NCBI GenBank assembly: GCA_049890115.1
Contig: JBMHCC010000049.1
Span: 1 to 60,175, forward strand
Direction: 5' to 3'
Length of the DNA stretch: 60,175 nucleotides
DNA from: UBA685 sp049890115
GTDB taxonomy: Bacteria > Pseudomonadota > Alphaproteobacteria > Puniceispirillales > Puniceispirillaceae
Shown here: piece by piece, positions 44,508 to 51,852 of the stretch
How the letters are laid out: each line of letters starts with the position of its first letter
How positions within the stretch are numbered: position 1 is the stretch's first letter
Translations under genes and position numbers: made by a program
The notes under the pieces: model-generated
Databases searched by the model: none
Told to the model about the DNA's origin: nothing
What the model saw: the letters and a program-made list of their open reading frames with translations, nothing else

Positions 44508-44536
44508 TTGACTAAATTCATAAGCAGACTAATATT
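44508..44536 (+). promoter_or_regulatory. Putative promoter of the metal exporter gene
   Basis: TTGACT (44508-44513), a 17-base spacer and AATATT (44531-44536) precede the exporter by about 38 bases. It is back to back with the cytochrome c promoter. I see no yybP-ykoY-like riboswitch in this gap, which is too short for one. Confidence 0.45.
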
Positions 44537-44573
44537 TTAGATGGTTAACCTTTAAGTCCAATTAAGGCAACGA

Positions 44574-45725
44574 TTGTCAATGGAATTAACTCTGCAACAA
44601 TCAGCGATGCAACGCCCCCATCCTATGCATTGGGCTTTGGCAATTATAGCGATATTACTTGGCATCTGGAGCGCAACTGATCAAGAATTTGCCGCCATCA
44701 TCATTGGCACGATTGCAGATGCTTACTTGCAGGTCACAACCTTTGTGGCAGCGACTTTACTGATTTTTTATGGGATTGAACGGCTATTTGGCTTTGATGC
44801 CATTCGCCTTTTATCGAAATCTGGGAAATGGCAAGTACCGCTAGCAGCTGCTCTTGGTGCATTGCCTGGTTGCGGCGGCGCTATCATTGTGGTGACAAAT
44901 TATGTCTCTGGCAGGTTAAGTTTTGGTGCTGTGATGGCAACATTAACAGCAACTATGGGTGATGCCGCATTTTTGCTGATTGCCAAAGAGCCGCTAACAG
45001 GTTTGATGATGATGGCAGTTGGCCTGTTTGTTGGGACAATCTCAGGCTATATTGTTGATGGCATACATGGCCCTGATTTCTTGCGGCCAAAGGGCACTGA
45101 CAATCAACAAGAGACACCAGCAAGTCAGCGCACACAAGCACCAGCCATTGTTAATAAATTATGGCTCCTGACCATCATACCTGGTATTATTTTAGGCGGT
45201 TTTGGCGCATTTCAGGTGGATCTAGATGCCGCCTTTGCCAGCTCATTCACCAGCGAGCCTGTCACCTTATTCGGCTTTATGGCAGGGTGTTTATGCTTTG
45301 CTATGTGGTTATTGCCGAAATTCTTGCCAAAATCAGGCACACATCAGACAGGCGTGTTGCAGCAAACCATCACTGATACCAATTTTGTAACAGGCTGGGT
45401 TATCATTGCCTTTTTATTGTTTGAGGTATCACTATTTATCACAGGCTATGAATTGGCAACCTTATTTGAGGGTCTCGCTATCTGGGTGCCTTTGATAGCG
45501 GTTATAATAGGCTTACTGCCAGGATGTGGTCCACAAGTACTTGTAACAACCTTATATCTGGCAGGTATTGTTCCGTTATCAGCACAAATTGGCAATGCGA
45601 TATCAAATGATGGCGATGCGTTATTCCCAGCTATTGCATTGGCACCACGCGCGGCGATAATTGCGACAATTTATTCAACCATCCCTGCTTTACTACTAGC
45701 CTATGGGTGGCATTTTTTCGCTTAA
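44574..45725 (+). CDS. Putative manganese/heavy-metal exporter (ArsP_2-type, 10 TM)
   Basis: A 383-residue inner-membrane protein annotated in related genomes as a putative manganese transporter. About ten hydrophobic segments fall in two related halves. Each half has an LPGCG motif: ALGALPGCGGAIIVVTNYVSG in the first and IGLLPGCGPQVLVTTLYLAGIVP in the second. Late comes ISNDGDALFPAIALAP, a family mark. A polar loop (about 165-190) joins the halves. The start is TTG 44574 with AAGG 6 bases before it, or ATG 44580, two codons later. It diverges from the cytochrome c gene. Substrate is not proven by sequence. Confidence 0.8.
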   Translation: MSMELTLQQSAMQRPHPMHWALAIIAILLGIWSATDQEFAAIIIGTIADAYLQVTTFVAATLLIFYGIERLFGFDAIRLLSKSGKWQVPLAAALGALPGCGGAIIVVTNYVSGRLSFGAVMATLTATMGDAAFLLIAKEPLTGLMMMAVGLFVGTISGYIVDGIHGPDFLRPKGTDNQQETPASQRTQAPAIVNKLWLLTIIPGIILGGFGAFQVDLDAAFASSFTSEPVTLFGFMAGCLCFAMWLLPKFLPKSGTHQTGVLQQTITDTNFVTGWVIIAFLLFEVSLFITGYELATLFEGLAIWVPLIAVIIGLLPGCGPQVLVTTLYLAGIVPLSAQIGNAISNDGDALFPAIALAPRAAIIATIYSTIPALLLAYGWHFFA

Positions 45726-45759
45726 ATTATGCGCACCAATTAACAGATAAGATGGCTAT

Positions 45760-46152
45760 TTAAGCTGCCTGATAGCGTGATAATCTGTGCTGATAGGATG
45801 TCTTAATACGCTGTGCCTGTTCCAGCCAATGATGCTCTGGCATTCTTTGTGCCTGTTCTTCCGATAGCCTTATCGCATCAAAACCAGATTGTCTGGCATG
45901 TCGATATTGGTCACAAATCAGCGCTCCTGTTGCAACAATCAGGCCATTATAACCTAATTCACGCAAACGGCGCGCTTGTGAAAACCCTCTGCCATCATGG
46001 GAGCTTGCAAAATCGATGGTAATAATTTCAGCCGCGCTAGATTGCGCCAGCACCTTTTCAGGCATCTCTGTTACAGGACACTCTATCGCTGTTTTTTCAG
46101 CAAAATCAGAGGCAGGTGAAAAGCCACTATCTGTTACATAAATCGCTGTCAT
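45760..46152 (-). CDS. DUF934 protein of the sulfite-reductase operon
   Basis: A 130-residue protein of the DUF934 family, which occurs almost always beside cysI or cysH in proteobacteria. Its role is unknown; a part in sulfite or APS reduction is inferred from context. Family text is seen in EIITIDFASSHDGRGFSQARRLRELGYNGLIVATG, followed by DQYRHARQSGFDAIRL. The frame extends upstream into cysI, but ATG 46152 is one base after the cysI stop (TAA A ATG), so the start is set by coupling. It is the last gene of the operon. No cysH follows it here. Confidence 0.85.
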   Translation of the reverse strand: MTAIYVTDSGFSPASDFAEKTAIECPVTEMPEKVLAQSSAAEIITIDFASSHDGRGFSQARRLRELGYNGLIVATGALICDQYRHARQSGFDAIRLSEEQAQRMPEHHWLEQAQRIKTSYQHRLSRYQAA

Positions 46153-46153
46153 T

Positions 46154-47821
46154 TTAGCTAGCCTTTGACATAGCAGGTGGATAAAGCGCCAGTTTAAACG
46201 GCGCCATACCAACACGGTTATAATAGGCAAGGAAGGTTTCATCTGGCCTCACCCTGCCTGTCAGATAAACTGAAATAATGGTGTCAATCGCATCCAATAT
46301 TTTATCAGCAGGAAAACCAGGGCCTGTACGCTCGCCAATCGACGCATTTTCATCTCCAGAGCCACCAAGTGTGATCTGATAATTCTCAGCCCCCGCCCTA
46401 TCAAGACCTAAAATACCAATATGACCAACATGATGATGACCACAAGCATTGATACAGCCAGAAATTTTAACCTTCAAAGGACCGATAAAATGTTCCAGCT
46501 TTTTGCGTTCGAAATGAAGGGCAATTTCCTGTGCCACTGGGATTGAGCGCGCGGTTGCCAGACCACAATAATCAAGGCCAGGGCACGCAATAATATCAGA
46601 AACAAGACCGATATTCGCAGCTGCCAAATCTGCCTTTACCAGACGGTTATAGACTGCCATTAAGTCAGATTTTGGTATATGCGGTAAAATGATATTTTGC
46701 TCATGGCTAACACGCAATTCATCATAGCCATAAAGGCGGGCAATTTCAGCCATCTGGCGCATCTGATCTGATGAGGCATCACCTGGCGTGGCACCCTGTT
46801 TTTTCAGCGATATTGTCACAATCACATGATTAGGGTCTTTGTGATCGTGAACAGATTGTTTCGCCCAAGCAGCAAAAGATGGGCTGAGGGCAAACTCAGC
46901 ACCTAGATCATAAGGTTTTGCCTGCCCCAGATCAGGCAATGCAAAATCAGCTGTAATTTTAGCGATTAGGTTATCTGATACTGGTTTAATCTTGTCTTTA
47001 ATGGTTGCATGATAGGCTTCAATCTGAGATTTCGCCTCTGCCAGACCAAGCTCTTGCACCAGAATTTTAATACGTGCTTTATATTTATTATCACGCCTGC
47101 CATAGCGGTTATAGATATGCAGGATAGCTTCAAGATAACTAAGCAAATCAGCCTTTGGCACAAAGCTGGCAATTTCCTGACCAATAATGGGTGTGCGACC
47201 CAAACCGCCACCAACCAAAATACGATAGCCAGCCTCGCCACTTTGATTGCGCACAAGCTGGATACCAATATCATGAAATGCGATAACAGCGCGATCTTGT
47301 TCTGCTGCTGAAATCGCTATTTTGAATTTGCGTGGCAAAAATGCAAATTCTGGATGACCTGTTGACCATTGACGCAATAATTCAGCTGTGATGCGCGGAT
47401 CTTCTACCTCATCAGCAATCGCACCAGCAAAATGATCTGATGTTACATTACGAATACAATTTCCAGATGTCTGGATAGCATGCATATCAACATCAGCCAA
47501 AGCTGACAGAATATCACCAACATCTTCTAACTTTACCCAGTTAAACTGGATATTCTGGCGTGTTGTGAAATGCCCGTAATTTTTATCCCAACGCTCAGCA
47601 ATCATGGCAAGCTGATCCATTTGCGCAGAACGCAAAGTCCCATAAGGGATAGCAACACGAAGCATATAGGCATGAAGTTGTAAATAAAGCCCATTTTGCA
47701 GACGCAAAGGCTTAAACTCATCTTCGGTAATGACACCATCAATGCGCCGCTGTGTTTGGGCACGAAATTCGGCAATTCTATCGCGCAGATAGTCTTTATC
47801 AAAATTGTCATAATGATACAT
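46154..47821 (-). CDS. cysI: Assimilatory sulfite (nitrite/sulfite) reductase, siroheme type
   Basis: Reduces sulfite to sulfide with six electrons using a siroheme-[4Fe-4S] centre; cytoplasmic. The 555 residues (from ATG 47821) show the twofold ferredoxin-like/siroheme layout. YGHFTTRQNIQFNW and GNCIRNVTSDHFAG lie early. The cluster cysteines are in CPGLDYCGLATARSI and SGCINACGHHHVGHIGILG. AGGAG stands 6 bases before 47821, which favours it over an in-frame extension to 47887 inside the previous gene. The ferredoxin- or NADPH-type partner is not present. It overlaps the DUF2849 gene by 14 bases. Confidence 0.93.
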   Translation of the reverse strand: MYHYDNFDKDYLRDRIAEFRAQTQRRIDGVITEDEFKPLRLQNGLYLQLHAYMLRVAIPYGTLRSAQMDQLAMIAERWDKNYGHFTTRQNIQFNWVKLEDVGDILSALADVDMHAIQTSGNCIRNVTSDHFAGAIADEVEDPRITAELLRQWSTGHPEFAFLPRKFKIAISAAEQDRAVIAFHDIGIQLVRNQSGEAGYRILVGGGLGRTPIIGQEIASFVPKADLLSYLEAILHIYNRYGRRDNKYKARIKILVQELGLAEAKSQIEAYHATIKDKIKPVSDNLIAKITADFALPDLGQAKPYDLGAEFALSPSFAAWAKQSVHDHKDPNHVIVTISLKKQGATPGDASSDQMRQMAEIARLYGYDELRVSHEQNIILPHIPKSDLMAVYNRLVKADLAAANIGLVSDIIACPGLDYCGLATARSIPVAQEIALHFERKKLEHFIGPLKVKISGCINACGHHHVGHIGILGLDRAGAENYQITLGGSGDENASIGERTGPGFPADKILDAIDTIISVYLTGRVRPDETFLAYYNRVGMAPFKLALYPPAMSKAS

Positions 47822-48125
47822 GATTGGCTCCTGCTTCTTGTTTGCCATGGCGATAATTGGTTGGGCCGCTAAGACGCAGCCTTTCACGCATCTGCAATGG
47901 TGACAGGTCTTGATCTAATGCTATCAGATAGGCACCAACAACCAGATGAGCTTGGGTTGCGGAAATCTCTGCCACTGCTTGGGACGCCTTTTCCTCATCA
48001 GTAAATAGCATCGGATTTTGCAAGCCAAGTTGCCAGCTTTGTTCAGCTGAATAGAAGACCGCATCACCCGTTAGAAGGGTATTTGCCGTAATGACATAAA
48101 ATGATGCCTTATCACGCACTGGCAT
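47808..48125 (-). CDS. DUF2849 protein of the sulfite-reductase operon
   Basis: A 105-residue protein of the DUF2849 family, which in alphaproteobacteria lies between cysG and cysI. No biochemical function is known. Visible text includes FYVITANTLLTGDAVFYSAEQSW, AQAHLVVGAYLIALD-like VVGAYLIALDQDLSPLQMRERLRLSGPTNYRHGK. The frame runs upstream to 48176 inside cysG, but AAGGAG lies 7 bases before ATG 48125, which overlaps the cysG stop by 14 bases. Overlaps on both sides point to strict translational coupling. It is soluble, with no membrane segment. Confidence 0.85.
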   Translation of the reverse strand: MPVRDKASFYVITANTLLTGDAVFYSAEQSWQLGLQNPMLFTDEEKASQAVAEISATQAHLVVGAYLIALDQDLSPLQMRERLRLSGPTNYRHGKQEAGANHVSL

Positions 48126-49551
48126 AAGACAGCTCCTTATTTGCATAGTCAGATGGTAATTCTCTGTAAGAGGCATGAGGTGCCAAGCCTAGGAAAATGA
48201 CAGCAGGTCCTGAAATGCCATAAGAAGTGATATCATGTGCAATCGTGCCTAATGTGCTTTGCAAATATCGTGCATCAGAGCGGCCGATATTTTCAGCAAT
48301 CGTCACCATAATATCAGGGCGTGCATTATGCATCAGCAATCTGCCAGATAAATAGCTGGTTGCTTTAACGCCCATATAAATCGCAGCGGCAAAACTCTGG
48401 TCAGATAGGCCATTTGCCATTTCCTGCCAATCATGTTCGGCAAAGCCATTCACATCATGGCCTGTCATGACACGATAGCTGTTATTGCGGCCACGTTTGG
48501 TTAATGAGGCGCCCATCGCTGCTGCACCAGCACTGGCTGCTGTAATGCCTGGAATGATACGAAAGGCTATATCAGCCTCATCAAGGGCGGCAATTTCTTC
48601 CTCTAGCCTGCTAAAGACGCCGCAATCACCTGATTTCAAACGGATGATTTTCTTACCCTCTTTTGCCTTTGCAACAAGCAGCTTATGGATGTCTTCCTGC
48701 TTCCAGGACGCCTCATAGGCTGTTTTACCAACGCTAATCAGCTCTGCTTCGCGTCTGGCAAGCTCCATAATAGGCTGGGTTACAAGCCTATCATATAAAA
48801 TGACATCAGCTTGCTGAATGGCTTTGCGCGCCTTTAATGTGAGCAAATCAGGATCTCCTGGACCAGCACCAACAAAGGTAACCTCTGGTCTGGTTTGTTC
48901 TGGCTGTTCCATATTTTTTTGACTGATCAGATGCTCTGCATAATCTGTGGCTTGCTGTTCTAAATTACCAGGCTGATAATCTGTTTTGGCAAAGAAACGC
49001 TGCCAGAAATGACGCCGATTTTGTGGCTGAATGGCATTGGCAACGCGGCTACGTAACTGGCTTGCAATGCGTGCCAGCTCGCCGATTGATTGCGGCAATG
49101 TCTCTTCTAGCATCGCTTTTATAATGCGCGCTAAGACAGGTGCTGTGCCTTCTGTGCCAATCGCAATGGTCACAGGCGCTCTATCAACTAATGCTGGCGT
49201 GGTGAATTGGCTATTTTTGAGATCATCAATAACACAAAAGGGAATGCGTGCTTTGTCTAATAATGTCATAAGCCCGCTATCTGCCTCATCAAGATAGGCT
49301 AATGCCAACGGCATCTCTCCAGCGCCAACATTATCTACTAAATCAGCTTCTGTTATCTGGCGGGCACTATGAACCAACTGATGGGCGGCAATGAACTCAG
49401 CTAACTCTGCGCATGGGCTATCAGCATAAATAACAATCTTAGCAGGTGTCTTTTGAAACAACCTCACCTTAGCGATCACATCATGGCTATTACCAATAAA
49501 GGCAACACGCTTTTGTTGCAGCTTCATAAATACAGGGAAATGTTCCATCAT
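48112..49551 (-). CDS. cysG: Siroheme synthase (precorrin-2 dehydrogenase/ferrochelatase + uroporphyrinogen III methyltransferase)
   Basis: Makes siroheme, the cofactor of the sulfite reductase encoded downstream. From ATG 49551 it has 479 residues: an N-terminal NAD-binding dehydrogenase/chelatase domain (KRVAFIGNSHDVIAKVRLF, about 1-215) and a C-terminal SUMT domain with VTFVGAGPGDPDLLTLKARKAIQQADVILYDRLV, RLKSGDCGVFSRLEEE and MTGHDV. The usual KGGDPFVFGRGGEE of this region reads KSGDCGVFSRLEEE. GGAG stands 9 bases before 49551, and an extension to 49608 lacks homologous sequence. First gene of cysG-DUF2849-cysI-DUF934. Confidence 0.93.
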   Translation of the reverse strand: MMEHFPVFMKLQQKRVAFIGNSHDVIAKVRLFQKTPAKIVIYADSPCAELAEFIAAHQLVHSARQITEADLVDNVGAGEMPLALAYLDEADSGLMTLLDKARIPFCVIDDLKNSQFTTPALVDRAPVTIAIGTEGTAPVLARIIKAMLEETLPQSIGELARIASQLRSRVANAIQPQNRRHFWQRFFAKTDYQPGNLEQQATDYAEHLISQKNMEQPEQTRPEVTFVGAGPGDPDLLTLKARKAIQQADVILYDRLVTQPIMELARREAELISVGKTAYEASWKQEDIHKLLVAKAKEGKKIIRLKSGDCGVFSRLEEEIAALDEADIAFRIIPGITAASAGAAAMGASLTKRGRNNSYRVMTGHDVNGFAEHDWQEMANGLSDQSFAAAIYMGVKATSYLSGRLLMHNARPDIMVTIAENIGRSDARYLQSTLGTIAHDITSYGISGPAVIFLGLAPHASYRELPSDYANKELSYASA

Positions 49552-49707
49552 TTGCTTAATCTCCACCAAAGACGGCACAGTATCTTGCAAATAAATCCTA
49601 ATAATCAATGCTTATTAAGGGCAATAAGTTAAATATTTTACAGAATTAGGAGGATATTAAAATTATTTTTTAATTTTGTTAAAATGGCCAAATCTCTTTC
49701 CAACAAA

Positions 49708-49739
49708 AAAACACCAGCCTAAAACAAAGCTGGTGTTTT
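49708..49739 (-). terminator. Intrinsic terminator after xsc
   Basis: An 11-bp stem AAAACACCAGC/GCTGGTGTTTT with a 10-base loop is followed on the minus strand by TTT. It lies between xsc (stop 49780) and cysG, so the sulfite-reductase operon probably needs its own promoter. Confidence 0.85.
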
Positions 49740-49779
49740 GCAATTTTTAAGTCGTATTTATAAGCAGAGCTGCCTGTAA

Positions 49780-51558
49780 TTAAGCACCTTTTTGTGGGCG
49801 CATGTCATCGCGGCTAATGCCAGCCACACTAACTGGCTTTTTCATAGCATCACGGCGGAATGGCTCGCCAAGCTCTTGGTTCAGCAATACTTCGATGAAG
49901 GTTGTCTTTTTATCCTTCATCTGTGCTTCAATCGCTGTATTTAATGCGTCTGCCAGCTCATCCATTGAGGCAACCTGAACACCATCAACACCACAAGCAC
50001 GCGCAATTTCAGCATAGCGTACATCTGTATCAAGCTCTGTGCCCACGAAATTATCTTCGAACCATAATGTGGTATTACGCTTTTCAGCACCCCACTGATA
50101 GTTACGGAAAATAATCATGGTGATTGGCGGCCATTCATCACGACCAATCGCTGTCATTTCATTCATTGAGATACCGAAAGCACCATCACCAGCGAAACCA
50201 ACAACTGGCACATCTGGCTGGCCAATCTTGGCACCCATAATCGCTGGCAGGCCATAGCCACATGGGCCAAACAAACCAGGTGCTAGGTATTTACGACCAA
50301 CCTCAAATGTTGGATAGGCATTACCAATGGCACAGTTATTACCAATATCAGATGAGATAATAGCTTCTTTTGGCAGGACAGATGAAATAGCACGCCATGC
50401 CATACGTGGTGACATTTTGGCAGGCTCTCTATCACGTGCACGCTCATTCCATGTTGTGCCTGGATCATCATCTTCATGATCAAGTGATGTTAGCTCTTGT
50501 GCCCATGATGATTTAGTTTGCGCAATCATTGATTTACGCTCATCACGGCCAGCATCACCAGCTGTTGCTGATAATTGTTCTAAGATGCTGGTTGCCACTT
50601 GTTTAGCGTCACCCACGATACCAACAGATACAGGCTTGGTTAGGCCAATGCGATCTGGGTTAATATCAACCTGAATGATCTTGGCGTCTTTTGGCCAGTA
50701 ATCAATGCCATAGCCTGGCAAGGTTGAAAATGGGTTAAGGCGTGTACCAAGAGCCAATACAACGTCAGCCTTTGCAATAAGCTCCATACCAGCCTTAGAG
50801 CCATTATAGCCTAGCGGGCCTGCAAATAGCGGATGTGAGCCAGGGAAAGCATCATTATGCTGATAGCCACAGCACACAGGTGCATCAAGGCGCTCTGCCA
50901 GCTTCATTGAGGCATCAATCGCACCACCAATCACAACACCTGCGCCATTTAGCATAACAGGGAATTTTGCGTCTGATAGCATTTGCGCTGCTTCGGCGAT
51001 CGCATCAGAACCACCATTTGGACGCTCAAATTCAACAATCGCTGGCAGCTCAATATCAATCACTTGTGTCCAGAAGTCACGTGGCACGTTAATCTGGGCT
51101 GGTGCTGATGCACGCTTTGCCTGCAAAATAACACGGTTTAGCACTTCTGCGATACGAGAGGCATCACGCACCTCTTCTTGATAAGCAACCATATCTTTGA
51201 ATAAAGCCATCTGTTCAACTTCTTGGAAACCACCTTGACCAATGGTTTTATTAGCAGCCTGCGGTGTGACCAATAATAATGGTGTATGGTTCCAGTAAGC
51301 TGTTTTCACAGGTGTGACAAAGTTGGTAATACCAGGACCATTTTGCGCAACCATCATCGACATTTTGCCAGATGCACGGGTGAAACCATCTGCCATCATA
51401 CCAGCGTTACACTCATGGGCAGCATCCCAGAATGTGATACCAGCCTGTGGGAACAGGTCTGAAATCGGCATCATTGCCGAACCGATAATACCAAACGCAT
51501 GCTCAATACCATGCATCTGCAGCACTTTTACAAAGGCTTCTTCAGTCGTCATCTTCAT
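49780..51558 (-). CDS. xsc: Sulfoacetaldehyde acetyltransferase
   Basis: Splits sulfoacetaldehyde with phosphate into acetyl phosphate and sulfite, the desulfonation step for taurine, isethionate and other C2 sulfonates; ThDP- and Mg-dependent, cytoplasmic. The 592 residues agree closely with known Xsc text: EEAFVKVLQMHGIEHAFGII, MMPISDLFPQAGITFWDAAHE, AANKTIGQGGFQEVEQMALFKDM, INVPRDFWTQVIDIELPAIV, CCGYQHNDAFPGSHPLFAGP, the ThDP motif GDGAFGISMNEMTAIG, and YQWGAEKRNTTLWFEDNFVG. AGGAGG stands 9 bases before the ATG. No pta or taurine transporter lies beside it. It is followed by siroheme/sulfite reductase genes. Confidence 0.95.
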   Translation of the reverse strand: MKMTTEEAFVKVLQMHGIEHAFGIIGSAMMPISDLFPQAGITFWDAAHECNAGMMADGFTRASGKMSMMVAQNGPGITNFVTPVKTAYWNHTPLLLVTPQAANKTIGQGGFQEVEQMALFKDMVAYQEEVRDASRIAEVLNRVILQAKRASAPAQINVPRDFWTQVIDIELPAIVEFERPNGGSDAIAEAAQMLSDAKFPVMLNGAGVVIGGAIDASMKLAERLDAPVCCGYQHNDAFPGSHPLFAGPLGYNGSKAGMELIAKADVVLALGTRLNPFSTLPGYGIDYWPKDAKIIQVDINPDRIGLTKPVSVGIVGDAKQVATSILEQLSATAGDAGRDERKSMIAQTKSSWAQELTSLDHEDDDPGTTWNERARDREPAKMSPRMAWRAISSVLPKEAIISSDIGNNCAIGNAYPTFEVGRKYLAPGLFGPCGYGLPAIMGAKIGQPDVPVVGFAGDGAFGISMNEMTAIGRDEWPPITMIIFRNYQWGAEKRNTTLWFEDNFVGTELDTDVRYAEIARACGVDGVQVASMDELADALNTAIEAQMKDKKTTFIEVLLNQELGEPFRRDAMKKPVSVAGISRDDMRPQKGA

Positions 51559-51777
51559 GGAACAAATCCTCCTGCGTGAAAATCAAAGGCAACCCTGCCT
51601 CGACAACATAATACCCGAAAACATGGTAACGGGCACAATAATAAGGCGGTCAAAATGCCTTAATAAGCCGTGATACACTAGCACCAGTTGGCTGATAAAT
51701 TAATACCAGCAGATTTATTATCCCTTATCATGGAAATACAATCAAATTCAGACAAATCAAAAGACCATAACAAGCGA

Positions 51778-51807
51778 TTGATACACTGATACTATTTGGT
51801 CTATAAT
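51778..51807 (+). promoter_or_regulatory. Sigma-70 promoter of the methylmalonyl-CoA mutase gene
   Basis: TTGATA (51778-51783), an 18-base spacer and a perfect TATAAT (51802-51807) are seen. The start is expected near 51814, leaving a 39-base leader before ATG 51853, too short for a cobalamin riboswitch. Confidence 0.65.
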
Positions 51808-51852
51808 ACCGCCATCCCGCGATGTTTTTGTTACATTTGTTCAGGAGTTGTT

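Noticed and set aside
51559..51852. Cobalamin riboswitch before the B12-dependent mutase
   Set aside because: The promoter at 51778-51807 leaves only about 39 bases of leader, and no B12-box-like text was seen.
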